From: Tuwongella immobilis
GTDB lineage: Bacteria; Planctomycetota; Planctomycetia; Gemmatales; Gemmataceae
Direction of reading: 5' to 3'
NCBI RefSeq assembly: GCF_901538355.1
Contig: NZ_LR593887.1
Location: forward strand, 1,774,920-1,838,919
DNA length: 64,000 nucleotides
In this document: one piece after another, positions 35,445-43,369 of the stretch
How positions within the stretch are numbered: the stretch's first letter is position 1
How the letters are laid out: the number at the start of each line of letters is the position of its first letter
The notes under the pieces: generated by a model
Told to the model about the DNA's origin: nothing
Database searches by the model: none
What the model saw: the letters and a program-made list of their open reading frames with translations, nothing else
Translations under genes and position numbers: made by a program

Positions 35445-36830
35445 TTAGTCCTCGATTTTCAGGGCGTCGATGCGGCGGAGGAGTCGGGTGCGCCAGATGC
35501 CCAGCATCTCGGCGGCGGCCGCGCGGTTGCCGTTGGTCTTTTTCAGCGCAAGAATAATCATGCGCCGTTCGACTTGTTCGAGAATCGGATCGAGGGCCAG
35601 AAAGGGTTGGCTGGTGTTGCTGACGGTGCGTGGGGGGATGCGGGCGAAGCGTAACACTTCGAGGATGCCGCGAGGGAGTAGGCTGGCGTCGAGTTTCCCG
35701 TCCGACTTTTGGCCAGGGTCGTTGGCGGCTCGGACGGCGTGCGTGAGTGCCTCGCGCAGTTCGCGGAGGTTTCCGGGCCAGGAATACGCTTTCAGAATCT
35801 CGTTGAATTCTTGGCTGATCGACGGAATCGGCGTATCCGATGTTTGCTGGATCGCTTCGAGCATGCTGCGGACGATGCGGGGGAGTTCATCGATCCGGCT
35901 GCGAAGCGGCGGAACGGAAATTTCTAACACCGCGAATCGGGCAGCGAATTCGGGGAGAATTCCGCCAGACTGAACGGCCAGGTCGGCGGATTGACCGCTG
36001 GCGAGAATCAATCGCGGTGCGGAAGCAGGCGCATCGTCGGCCCAATCGAGAATGGCGTGTTGCACATCCGCACTCAGATGTTCGGGCGAATCGATGAGTA
36101 AGCAGCCGAGGTGCGGATTATTCAGCAGGCCGCCCAACCCCAACAGCATGCTGGCGACGAGGTGGTTGGGCAGGGTGGCGGGGCGGATTCGGGCGAAGGT
36201 GCCTTCGCGGGTCACGCCTTGATGGTGGATGATGCGTGCGGTGGTGGATTTGCCGCTTCCCGGTTCGCCGATGAGCCAGATGGGGGTGCGTGTCTGCATG
36301 CCCAATCGCACTTGAGCGAGCAACCGCTGCATCGCAACTCCCTCCCCACGAAGGAGATCCATCGAAAATTGCTGGGCGGTTTGCAATCGCAGGGCCATCA
36401 ATGCCTCGGAGAATGCACGCGGTTTGCCGCTGGCGGTGGGGATCGGTGGCGGCGCGATGACCTGCACGCGGCCGAGGATTCCGAGGAGGCCGTCATTGCC
36501 TGACAGTGGGACGAAGGTGATTTCCCACCACGGGGGGCCCACTCGCGCATTGGGCAGGGCGCGTCGCACGATTTCGACTCGCCCCTGGACCACTTCCGGC
36601 GGGACACGCAGCGCATGGCCGAGTGGTTCGTTGGTGCGACGGCCAGAACAATTGATGCCGAGAAGTTGTTCGCTCGCTTGGCCGAGCATGCGTTCCATGG
36701 CGGCGTTGACGAATCGGAGTCGGCGTTTGCGGTTGAGCAAGAAAAAAGGCTCGCTTGCCTGTTGGAGCCAAGCGGCCCAACGGGATGGCGAGCCAGACGG
36801 AAATCCACTGGGTGGTGACTGCTCGGCCAT
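35445..36830 (-). CDS. Divergent sigma-54-activator-like regulator (PAS - AAA+ - Fis HTH)
   Basis: 461 residues. A PAS-like N-terminus (FFLLNRKRRLRFVNAAMER) is followed by an AAA+ domain with Walker A GEPGSGKST near residue 184-192 and WPGNLREL, then a Fis-type helix-turn-helix (about 420-458, NRAAAAEMLGI). Compared with normal bacterial enhancer-binding proteins two key features are missing: the GAFTGA loop that contacts sigma-54 is absent (LLGLGGLL in its place), and the Walker B LFLDE is LLIDS, without the catalytic Glu. It is therefore unlikely to remodel sigma-54 holoenzyme and may be a DNA-binding regulator that only senses nucleotide. Forms an operon with the pseudo-receiver. Confidence 0.85.
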   Translation of the reverse strand: MAEQSPPSGFPSGSPSRWAAWLQQASEPFFLLNRKRRLRFVNAAMERMLGQASEQLLGINCSGRRTNEPLGHALRVPPEVVQGRVEIVRRALPNARVGPPWWEITFVPLSGNDGLLGILGRVQVIAPPPIPTASGKPRAFSEALMALRLQTAQQFSMDLLRGEGVAMQRLLAQVRLGMQTRTPIWLIGEPGSGKSTTARIIHHQGVTREGTFARIRPATLPNHLVASMLLGLGGLLNNPHLGCLLIDSPEHLSADVQHAILDWADDAPASAPRLILASGQSADLAVQSGGILPEFAARFAVLEISVPPLRSRIDELPRIVRSMLEAIQQTSDTPIPSISQEFNEILKAYSWPGNLRELREALTHAVRAANDPGQKSDGKLDASLLPRGILEVLRFARIPPRTVSNTSQPFLALDPILEQVERRMIILALKKTNGNRAAAAEMLGIWRTRLLRRIDALKIED

Positions 36831-36858
36831 TCGACCGAACCTCTTTGGTCAGGGATGG

Positions 36859-37035
36859 TTAGACCAGCGTGGACAGTAAGAATAGCACCAGTGCAATGCT
36901 GCCCAGGAACATGACAATGTTGCGGCCCCATTGGTACGCATCTTTGAGAATCAGATCCCATTCATCATGTCGGGTGGCGGCGTAAACCAAGCTCACCAAG
37001 ACGATGATGACCGGCAAATCCCAGTAGATGCTCAT
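36859..37035 (-). CDS. Small two-span membrane protein (58 residues)
   Basis: Encodes MSIYWDLPVIIVLVSLVYAA, a charged middle with HDEWDLILKDAYQWG, and a second hydrophobic segment to the end. The ATG overlaps the stop of the TM2-like gene by four bases (ATGA), good evidence that it is real and co-translated. Two membrane segments with a short cytoplasmic loop are predicted. Function unknown; perhaps a partner of the upstream membrane protein. Confidence 0.75.
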   Translation of the reverse strand: MSIYWDLPVIIVLVSLVYAATRHDEWDLILKDAYQWGRNIVMFLGSIALVLFLLSTLV

Positions 37036-37751
37036 GCCTGCTCCTTGATCGTCGGAGTGGAATCGGGCGCGGCGGTGGTTTTGCGAGCCGTTCCGGGGCG
37101 AACCGCAGGCCCAGCGCAGGCATCGTAGATGACCAAGATGTTCAGCACGCCAGCAATCACCGTGTAGACCCAGCCGAGATCCCAGCGTTTGTTCGCATCC
37201 CGTTGCATGTTATTGATTTCGGTCTGACGCGGTGCCCGTTGGAAAGTTCCCAACGTGGGATGGGCATCGGCATTGTCGTCATATTCATAGTATTGATAGA
37301 TCGCTGGCCACGCGGCGATGCCAATCCAAAACTGCCCCAAGAAATGCGGGCGATTGTACACATCCGTCATCAAGCGATCGAGATTGCTACCGGCTTTGTT
37401 CGGAGCCACCGTATCCGGAATGTACACGTTGGCCCATTGGCCGAGCGCTTGGCCGTAGAAGAACAACGTCCAAAGGCATCCGAAGAACAGAAGTCCTTTG
37501 CTCACTCGGCCTTGCGCAATTTGGCCAAGTCCGGGAATCAGGTAACTCAACAGGCCAGCCACTGGATCGAAGACCGGAGCGGTCGCCGTGGCGGGAGTGC
37601 TGCCCGGTGTTGTCGATAGGACCGGGGGCGTTGACGAGGCGGCCTCCACGTGAGTGGCAATCGCCTGGGAGAGCGTGTCGTTGGGAACGCTCGGCGGGGG
37701 TGGTGGCCCCATGGGTGAGGGAGACATGCTCAACGGGCTTCCTTGGATCAT
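37032..37751 (-). CDS. TM2-like membrane protein (DUF6677-like)
   Basis: 239 residues: a Pro/Ser/Thr-rich N-terminus of about 65 residues, then FDPVAGLLSYLIPGLGQIAQGRVSKGLLFF, here seen as a TM2-style hairpin with the PGLGQ turn, then another hydrophobic segment and a long loop containing HFLGQFWIG, and a last segment near residue 200. It probably sits in the inner membrane; planctomycete genomes carry families of this kind with no assigned job. The start could also be a Met ten codons further on or an upstream TTG. The following 58-residue gene is translationally coupled. Confidence 0.78.
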   Translation of the reverse strand: MIQGSPLSMSPSPMGPPPPPSVPNDTLSQAIATHVEAASSTPPVLSTTPGSTPATATAPVFDPVAGLLSYLIPGLGQIAQGRVSKGLLFFGCLWTLFFYGQALGQWANVYIPDTVAPNKAGSNLDRLMTDVYNRPHFLGQFWIGIAAWPAIYQYYEYDDNADAHPTLGTFQRAPRQTEINNMQRDANKRWDLGWVYTVIAGVLNILVIYDACAGPAVRPGTARKTTAAPDSTPTIKEQA

Positions 37752-37826
37752 CGGCGACAACGTCCCTCTTGTGCCCGAGCGTGTGACTCGGACACAAGAT
37801 CATCCGCACCATTCTATCAATTCCGG

Positions 37827-39425
37827 TCAGGGAGTCCAATCGATCCCGAACCACTCGGCGGCTCCGAAGCCGATTGAACCAAGAATCATCAGAATCCCAC
37901 TCCATCCCAGCAGCGACTTGCCCGCAGGGGAGGTGATGAGTCGGCCCGGGGGGCCCATCAGGTTCAGCGTGCCTTCCAGCACCCAGTTGGTGGCTGCCAT
38001 CGGCCACAGAATGACGGGGATGCGATCGTGAGCCGTTGCCGTCGCCACGCCTGCGGTTGCCGGGGTGGGGATGACGCTGCTCACCGGTTCGGGAATCGGT
38101 GTCGGTGTCGGAACGGCTTGACTCATCGGCAGTTGCGCACCTTCGCGCGGCGGCTGGAGCTGTTCCACCGGCGGCAATTGCGAGACCGGCGGTTTCGCGG
38201 CCCCCGCAGAAGGTCCGCCAAAGGTGTAGCTTTGCGGTGGCTCGTTTGCCGACATCGGTGGCGGCAGTTGATCCAATCGCGGCGGCGGCGGTGGGTCCGA
38301 CAGCGACGATTCAAAGCGAATCAGCTTCGATTCCGAAGGAAGATCATCGTGCAGCGGTTGGAGCTTGACCGGGCCACGCGATTCCCGTTTCGGCGGACCA
38401 CCGGGAAAACTGACCGTGCCGGGCAGCGCTTGATCGGCCGTCCACGCGGCGAAAATCGTCTGCGGGCGTGCCGGTTGCGTTTCGCCTGGCGGAAGTTCGA
38501 CCTTCCACGATGAATCGAAGACCGACGGTTGTGCGGCAGCTTGACCGGGCAAAATCGGAGCGTTGCTGACCGGCGGTTGCAGCGGCATCGACGGCATCGT
38601 TGGCGCAGGTGCCGATGCTGTCGGCGTTTGTGGCATTTGTGGGGCTTGCGCCACGGGCGGACGATACTCGGCCATCGGCGGCTGAGCCGGCGGTTGCGGC
38701 ATCATCATCGGCGATGCCGGTGCGAGCGCGTAGGGAGTCGCTGGTTGCGGTGCATATTGCGGGGCTGCGGGCGGCGTTGGGGCGGCCACCGGCGTTGGGG
38801 CGGCCACCGGCGTTGGGGCGGAATAGGCGGCCGGTTGGGCCGCGGGCGATGGCGGATAGCCCGGCGTCGGCACGCTGTGCGCAAACGGATTCTGGACCAG
38901 TGGTTGCGACATCGGAGCCGCGGGCATCACCGGCGCGGCGGGTGGCTGTGGCGCGGGTGCTTGGGGATATAAATACGGCGATGGAGCCGGTACATCCGGG
39001 GTCGAAGGCGCGGACGCCATCGGCGGAATCGGGTTGAAGCTCGAACCAAGCATTGGCGATGCGGGTGGAGTCGTTCCATATGCCGGAACGGCTTGCGGTT
39101 GCGATGCCGGGTAGCTGGGTGCGGCAGCGGGTGGGGTGGTTGTCCCCAAGGCCGATGGCGGCAGTTTGGCGAATGCGGACGAGGGGGTGCCGAAGCCGCT
39201 TGCGGGCAACGGCGGTGTCGGGGATGCCAGCGGGGAGGCGGGTAAGGCCGATGTCAGCGGCGATTGCGGAGCGGGGGGCGTCGAAGCCGATGTCAGCGGC
39301 GGCATCGACGGAAGTCCTTGCTCCAGTTGAGATAACGGAAGCGAGAGCATGCGTTGCAGCAGTTGATCCAATTCGTCGAGCTGCTGTCGGGTCGAACTCA
39401 TCGAGCCGTTGGGTGCCATCGACAT
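37827..39425 (-). CDS. Proline/alanine-rich protein with C-terminal membrane anchor
   Basis: 532 residues. A short N-terminal helix (STRQQLDELDQLLQRML) precedes ~380 residues dominated by Pro, Ala, Ser and Gln, surely disordered, containing an in-frame 18-base repeat. The last ~70 residues hold two hydrophobic segments (VILWPMAATNWVLEG and LLGWSGILMILGSIGFGAA), which anchor it. Architecture resembles planctomycete envelope-linker proteins, but no family is recognised. The low-complexity part makes start and homology calls weak. It is divergent from rsmE, with 98 bases between the two starts. Confidence 0.72.
   Translation of the reverse strand: MSMAPNGSMSSTRQQLDELDQLLQRMLSLPLSQLEQGLPSMPPLTSASTPPAPQSPLTSALPASPLASPTPPLPASGFGTPSSAFAKLPPSALGTTTPPAAAPSYPASQPQAVPAYGTTPPASPMLGSSFNPIPPMASAPSTPDVPAPSPYLYPQAPAPQPPAAPVMPAAPMSQPLVQNPFAHSVPTPGYPPSPAAQPAAYSAPTPVAAPTPVAAPTPPAAPQYAPQPATPYALAPASPMMMPQPPAQPPMAEYRPPVAQAPQMPQTPTASAPAPTMPSMPLQPPVSNAPILPGQAAAQPSVFDSSWKVELPPGETQPARPQTIFAAWTADQALPGTVSFPGGPPKRESRGPVKLQPLHDDLPSESKLIRFESSLSDPPPPPRLDQLPPPMSANEPPQSYTFGGPSAGAAKPPVSQLPPVEQLQPPREGAQLPMSQAVPTPTPIPEPVSSVIPTPATAGVATATAHDRIPVILWPMAATNWVLEGTLNLMGPPGRLITSPAGKSLLGWSGILMILGSIGFGAAEWFGIDWTP
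38773..38821. repeat. 18-bp in-frame repeat, 2.7 copies
   Basis: Two full copies and 13 bases of a third of ggcgttggggcggccacc. On the coding (minus) strand it gives repeated Pro-Val-Ala-Ala-Pro-Thr in the disordered part of the Pro-rich protein. Confidence 0.85.
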
Positions 39426-39523
39426 GACTCGGTTCCCTCCGTGGAATCACAACTGCGGATCAGCATCGCATTCGGCCTTCCTGTCCGTAGCGATCGGGTG
39501 CTAGTTTTGCTACTCTACCATAC

Positions 39524-40246
39524 ATGGCCGATCGATTTTATACCAACTCGCCGTTGCAGCTTGGAGATTTTCAACTGCTCGGCCCCGAAGCCCATCACCT
39601 GGCTGCCGTTTGTCGGCATCAGGTGGGCGACCTCGTGTCGCTGTTCAACGGCGATGGTGCGGAATACCATGCCACGATTCTTGGTGTCAGCAAAAAATCG
39701 GTCTCGTTGGTGATTGACGCCATCGAGACCCCGTTGCGAGAGGTCCGGCGTCCCGTCTGGGTTGCGGCTCCGTTGCCCAAGGGGGACCGCGCGGATTTTC
39801 TCATCGAAAAGCTGACGGAGCAAGGGGTTACGGATTTTGTCCCCCTGCGGACGGCGCGAAGCATCGTTGAGCCACGCGAACAGAAATTGGATCGCTTACG
39901 CCGTCACTCGATTGAAGCATGCAAACAATGTGGCCGCAATCGTCTCATGACGATTCATGAATTGACCGATTGGGCCACGTTCGTGCGACTTTCGAGCTTG
40001 CCCGACTTGCGAATGATCGCGCATCCGTATGGCGATCGATTGATGCAGCTTGCGGAAGTCTCGGAAATCGAATGGTTGTCTGGGGCCGTGATTGCGTTGG
40101 GGCCGGAGGGGGGATTTACCGAACCCGAAGCCACAGAAGCACTTGCAGCGCAATGGCGGGGCGTCTCGTTGGGGCCGCGGATTCAACGAATCGAAACCGC
40201 GGCGTTGACGGTGGCAGCGTGGTTGACCCAATTGGCGGATCAATAA
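39524..40246 (+). CDS. rsmE: 16S rRNA m3U1498 methyltransferase
   Basis: A 240-residue SPOUT methyltransferase that adds the N3-methyl group to U1498 of 16S rRNA using SAM. Motifs include HHLAAVCRHQVGD near the N-terminus, the central EKLTEQGVTDFVPLRTARS, EACKQCGRNR, and the C-terminal knot motifs ALGPEGGFTEPE and SLGPRIQRIETA. Length and motif order are normal. Its last seven bases overlap the end of a convergent kinase gene. Confidence 0.95.
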   Translation: MADRFYTNSPLQLGDFQLLGPEAHHLAAVCRHQVGDLVSLFNGDGAEYHATILGVSKKSVSLVIDAIETPLREVRRPVWVAAPLPKGDRADFLIEKLTEQGVTDFVPLRTARSIVEPREQKLDRLRRHSIEACKQCGRNRLMTIHELTDWATFVRLSSLPDLRMIAHPYGDRLMQLAEVSEIEWLSGAVIALGPEGGFTEPEATEALAAQWRGVSLGPRIQRIETAALTVAAWLTQLADQ

Positions 40247-41133
40247 TCCTGACGATCCAGCGATTTGATGGCATCCCGGAACGCCGCCGCACTGGCGAAG
40301 CGTTCCCGTGGATCACGAGCAATCGCCTTCAGCAAAATCTCGCACAAATCATCGTCGAGGTCTTCACGCATATCCTTTGGGCTTCGCGGCGGGGTGTTGA
40401 GGTGCCGTCGCAGCGTCTCTTCCGATGATGCCGAGCGTTCCCACGGGAGTTGCCCGGTGAAGATTTCGTAGGCAGTGACGCCCAGCGCGAAGATATCGAC
40501 ACGCAGGTCGGTGGTCATCCGCTTGATGACTTCCGGGGCGAGGTAATCGGCGGTGCCGGTGCGGTTGCCCGGTCGGCAAAATTCTTTCGTATTGGGAATG
40601 GTCAGACCGAAGTCGATCAGTTTGACGACGCCGTCATTCGTGACCATGATGTTGCGCGGGCAGAGGTCGCGGTGCATCAGGCGTTCGTTGTGCAGATACT
40701 CCAGCGCATCGGCAAGCTGGATCAGGTAGTCGATGCGCTTGCCGTTGAGGTTCGCGGATCGCGTTTCGATCAGGTAGTTCATCCCCAGACCATCGATCCA
40801 TTCGAGAATCAGATACGGCTCGCCATCGGTGGTCAGGCCGTGCTCAAAGGTTTGGACGATATTGCGATGCCGCAGTCCCATGCAAATCTCGCCTTCGCTG
40901 GGCTTGACGAGATTTTGCTGCTTGAATCGATCCTCGAATCGCTGAGTCTTGACCTTGTCCAACACTTTCAGACAGACATTTCGCCCGAGGGTTTTATCGT
41001 AGGCTTGGAACACCTTGGACATGCTGCCTTGTCCGGTGCGTCCGAGCAAGTTAAAGCGTTTGTTGACATCGACTTTGGGGAGCTTGCTTCCGCCGCTGCC
41101 GAAGATGCCCATGATGCGATCAAATAGACCCAC
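40240..41133 (-). CDS. Ser/Thr protein kinase with unusual catalytic loop
   Basis: 297 residues, nearly all kinase domain, starting from GTG with GGAG nine bases upstream. The glycine loop is degenerate (GRTGQGSMSKVF); VCLKVLDK holds the ATP-binding Lys, IDFG the metal Asp, and YLAPEVI and DIFALGVTAYE the C-lobe. The catalytic loop reads MHRDLCPRN: Asp and Asn are kept, but the usual Lys is Cys and the Arg-Asn end is tyrosine-kinase-like. Activity is likely but may be altered. No membrane segment or sensor domain; a short N-terminal amphipathic stretch (GLFDRIMGIFG) could touch membranes. It stands alone between rsmE (convergent) and accD. Confidence 0.9.
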   Translation of the reverse strand: MGLFDRIMGIFGSGGSKLPKVDVNKRFNLLGRTGQGSMSKVFQAYDKTLGRNVCLKVLDKVKTQRFEDRFKQQNLVKPSEGEICMGLRHRNIVQTFEHGLTTDGEPYLILEWIDGLGMNYLIETRSANLNGKRIDYLIQLADALEYLHNERLMHRDLCPRNIMVTNDGVVKLIDFGLTIPNTKEFCRPGNRTGTADYLAPEVIKRMTTDLRVDIFALGVTAYEIFTGQLPWERSASSEETLRRHLNTPPRSPKDMREDLDDDLCEILLKAIARDPRERFASAAAFRDAIKSLDRQDY

Positions 41134-41196
41134 GTTGCCATCTCCGAGTATTGCCTGTCAGCCAACGGACCCATCAGGCACATCGCCGCGTTGGGG

Positions 41197-42015
41197 TCAT
41201 TGTTCGCAGTAGTCGATCAGTTGTGCCACGATCGTGCGAAGTTCGGGACGAGGGACAATCCGATCGACAAAACCGTGTTTGAGCAGGAATTCGCTGGTCT
41301 GGAATCCTTCGGGGAGTTCCAGTCGCACGGTGTTCCAAATGGTGCGTTTGCCTGCAAAACCAATCAGGGCACCAGGTTCGGCCAGGGTGATATCGCCTTG
41401 CAGGGCGAAACTCGCCGCCACGCCGCCCATGGTGGGGTTGGTGAGCACGGCAATGTAGAGTCCGCCTGCTTGGTCGTACTTGCCCAGTGCGCAGGAAATC
41501 TTCGCCATTTGCATCAGCGACAGAATGCCTTCTTGCATCCGGGCACCGCCGCCGGAGCCGCTGACGATGATGAGCGGTAATTTCATGCGGGTGGCTTCTT
41601 CAATGGCGCGGGTGAGTTTTTCGCCCACCACCGACCCCATGGAACCGGCCATAAACGCGAAATCGGTAATGCCCAGCACCACCGGCCGACCACGAATGAA
41701 TCCCTTGCCGACCACCGCGGCGTCATTCATTCCGGTCTTGGCTTGTTCTTCTTCCAAGCGTTGGGAATACGGGATGCGGTCGACGAATTCGAGTGGATCG
41801 CAGGATTTGAGATCCGGGAACCATTCCTCGAAACTATCGGCATCCAACAGTTGTCGAATGCGTTCGCGTGCCGGGACATAGAAATGATAGGCGCATTCCG
41901 GGCAGACATTGAGCTTCGCTTCGGCTTCTTTGCGAAAAATCGTTGCCTTGCACTGCGGACACTGAATCCACAGCCCCTCGGGCACGCCTCGTTTGGGTCG
42001 GTTGATCATATTCAT
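41197..42015 (-). CDS. accD: Acetyl-CoA carboxylase carboxyltransferase subunit beta
   Basis: Transfers the carboxyl group from carboxybiotin to acetyl-CoA for fatty-acid synthesis, with AccA. The 272-residue protein has the N-terminal zinc ribbon (C19, C22, C38 and C41), [12 protein letters not shown] for acyl-CoA binding, and [20 protein letters not shown]. The start chosen ([10 protein letters not shown]) has AAGGA seven bases upstream and matches the E. coli opening; upstream Met codons would add 14-48 residues. It stands alone here, and accA is not in the window. Confidence 0.94.
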   Translation of the reverse strand: MNMINRPKRGVPEGLWIQCPQCKATIFRKEAEAKLNVCPECAYHFYVPARERIRQLLDADSFEEWFPDLKSCDPLEFVDRIPYSQRLEEEQAKTGMNDAAVVGKGFIRGRPVVLGITDFAFMAGSMGSVVGEKLTRAIEEATRMKLPLIIVSGSGGGARMQEGILSLMQMAKISCALGKYDQAGGLYIAVLTNPTMGGVAASFALQGDITLAEPGALIGFAGKRTIWNTVRLELPEGFQTSEFLLKHGFVDRIVPRPELRTIVAQLIDYCEQ

Positions 42016-42203
42016 CCCACGATCCTTCGGCAGAGCATGCAACTTTGCCGATGCCATTCCCTCTGCAAGTCTCTTGTCCACCATGGTTACAGGTTTGATC
42101 GTCCGGGGCAAGAGGGGAAACCTCGGGAGAAACGACATCGACCCGCCGATGGCCAGCATCGACGGGTCGGAAAGAAGAATCCGCAGGCAGAATTGGCGAA
42201 AAA

Positions 42204-43064
42204 TTACTTCTGATTCTTCACCAGCGTGCTGCCATCTTTGCGAGGAGCCACGAACGAGGCGAGTTGGGTTTCACCCGAGCGAACCGTGACCTTGCGGGAT
42301 TCGCTGACGACTTCGCCATTCTTTTCGTAGACAACCTTCACTTGATAGTAGTAGCTTTCGCCGGGGACCAATTCCGGGGTGTGGAATTGGCGGCGGCTGC
42401 CGGTCGATTTCATGCGAACGCCATCAATGTGGAGTTCCGCGTTTTCCGGCAGTTCCAGCACCAGGTGACCCGCGTTGGGCGAAATCCCTTGCGAGGACTT
42501 CATCGGGGCCGGAGCCGGGGCGACCGGGGAATCCATCTTCGGGGCTTCCTTCGGCTGAGCGGGAACCGATTCCACACCCGTGGCCGGGGCCGGATTGCTG
42601 ACGATCGGCGGCAGACCCGAGTAGGAATAGCTGCCGTAGACGTTGCTCACCCCGTAGGTGCCGAACGGAACCGCGTAACCGCTGCATCCGTTGCAGGCCG
42701 TGTAGCCGCAGCACGACGTGGTGTAACCACAGCACGAGCTTCCGCCGCCGCAGCAGGACGAATATCCACAGCACGAATGATAGTGCGAGGTGCAACCGTG
42801 GAAGATGCGATGCAGGAACGGATGCTTGACATAGGCGACGCCACCGCAGCAGCCGCCACAGCAGCTGTTGAACAGTGTGTAGCTGGTGTTGTAGCTATAC
42901 CCGCAGCACGAGGTGTAGCCGCAGCACGAGGAATAGCCACAGCACGAGGAATAGCCACAGCAAGCGTAGGCAGTGGCATGATGCTTAGCAAAGAAGCGGC
43001 CACCGAACGCAGGGGCTTCCGCACCACCGGTCGTCATGGCAGCCATCAGAACGATACTATACAC
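42204..43064 (-). CDS. Cys-Cys-Gly-Tyr-rich protein with TIGR03000 domain
   Basis: 286 residues starting from GTG ([14 protein letters not shown]) with AGGAG seven bases upstream; ATG-initiated longer frames lack a ribosome site. The first ~150 residues contain many CCGYSSCCG-type units rich in Cys, Gly, Tyr and Ser. The C-terminal ~75 residues ([16 protein letters not shown] to [12 protein letters not shown]) match the planctomycete-specific TIGR03000 domain. The hydrophobic N-terminus could be a signal, and the Cys units could bind metal or form disulfides in the envelope. Function is unknown; such proteins occur in multiple copies in Gemmata relatives. Confidence 0.88.
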   Translation of the reverse strand: MYSIVLMAAMTTGGAEAPAFGGRFFAKHHATAYACCGYSSCCGYSSCCGYTSCCGYSYNTSYTLFNSCCGGCCGGVAYVKHPFLHRIFHGCTSHYHSCCGYSSCCGGGSSCCGYTTSCCGYTACNGCSGYAVPFGTYGVSNVYGSYSYSGLPPIVSNPAPATGVESVPAQPKEAPKMDSPVAPAPAPMKSSQGISPNAGHLVLELPENAELHIDGVRMKSTGSRRQFHTPELVPGESYYYQVKVVYEKNGEVVSESRKVTVRSGETQLASFVAPRKDGSTLVKNQK

Positions 43065-43369
43065 GCGCAGACTCCTGGGTGTGTTTCCATGATGCACATC
43101 TCCGTCTGTGTTGATCGTAAGTCAGGCAGGAGCGGGTGTCAATTCAACTCGACTGGGTAATTCAGGTAAAATAGCGAGGATTCAACTGGGAATCATGGAG
43201 TTTAGCGATTGTGCGGGGTTGCGCTCGATTCGCGGAGCGATGCGGACCGCGCGGCAGGGGACCAAAATGCCGGTTGCCCCGACTCGCTCGCCGAAGCGAT
43301 GAATCGAGGCAACTGCGCTGTCCACGGGACCGACGATTCCACTGGGGGAATCAGGGCAAATCCGGCGAC
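43065..43369. other. Intergenic, no gene seen
   Basis: 305 bases between the metH stop and the start of the TIGR03000 gene, both on the minus strand. It should contain the promoter of the Cys-rich gene, but no clear motif was recognised. Confidence 0.45.

Noticed and set aside
40240-40246. Overlap between rsmE and the kinase as a possible frame error
   Set aside because: Both C-termini look complete and normal; a 7-base convergent overlap is not unusual.
42780-42990. Repeat array resembling CRISPR or microsatellite in the Cys-rich region
   Set aside because: The short repeats are in-frame CCGY codons of the TIGR03000 protein, with no unique spacers of constant length.
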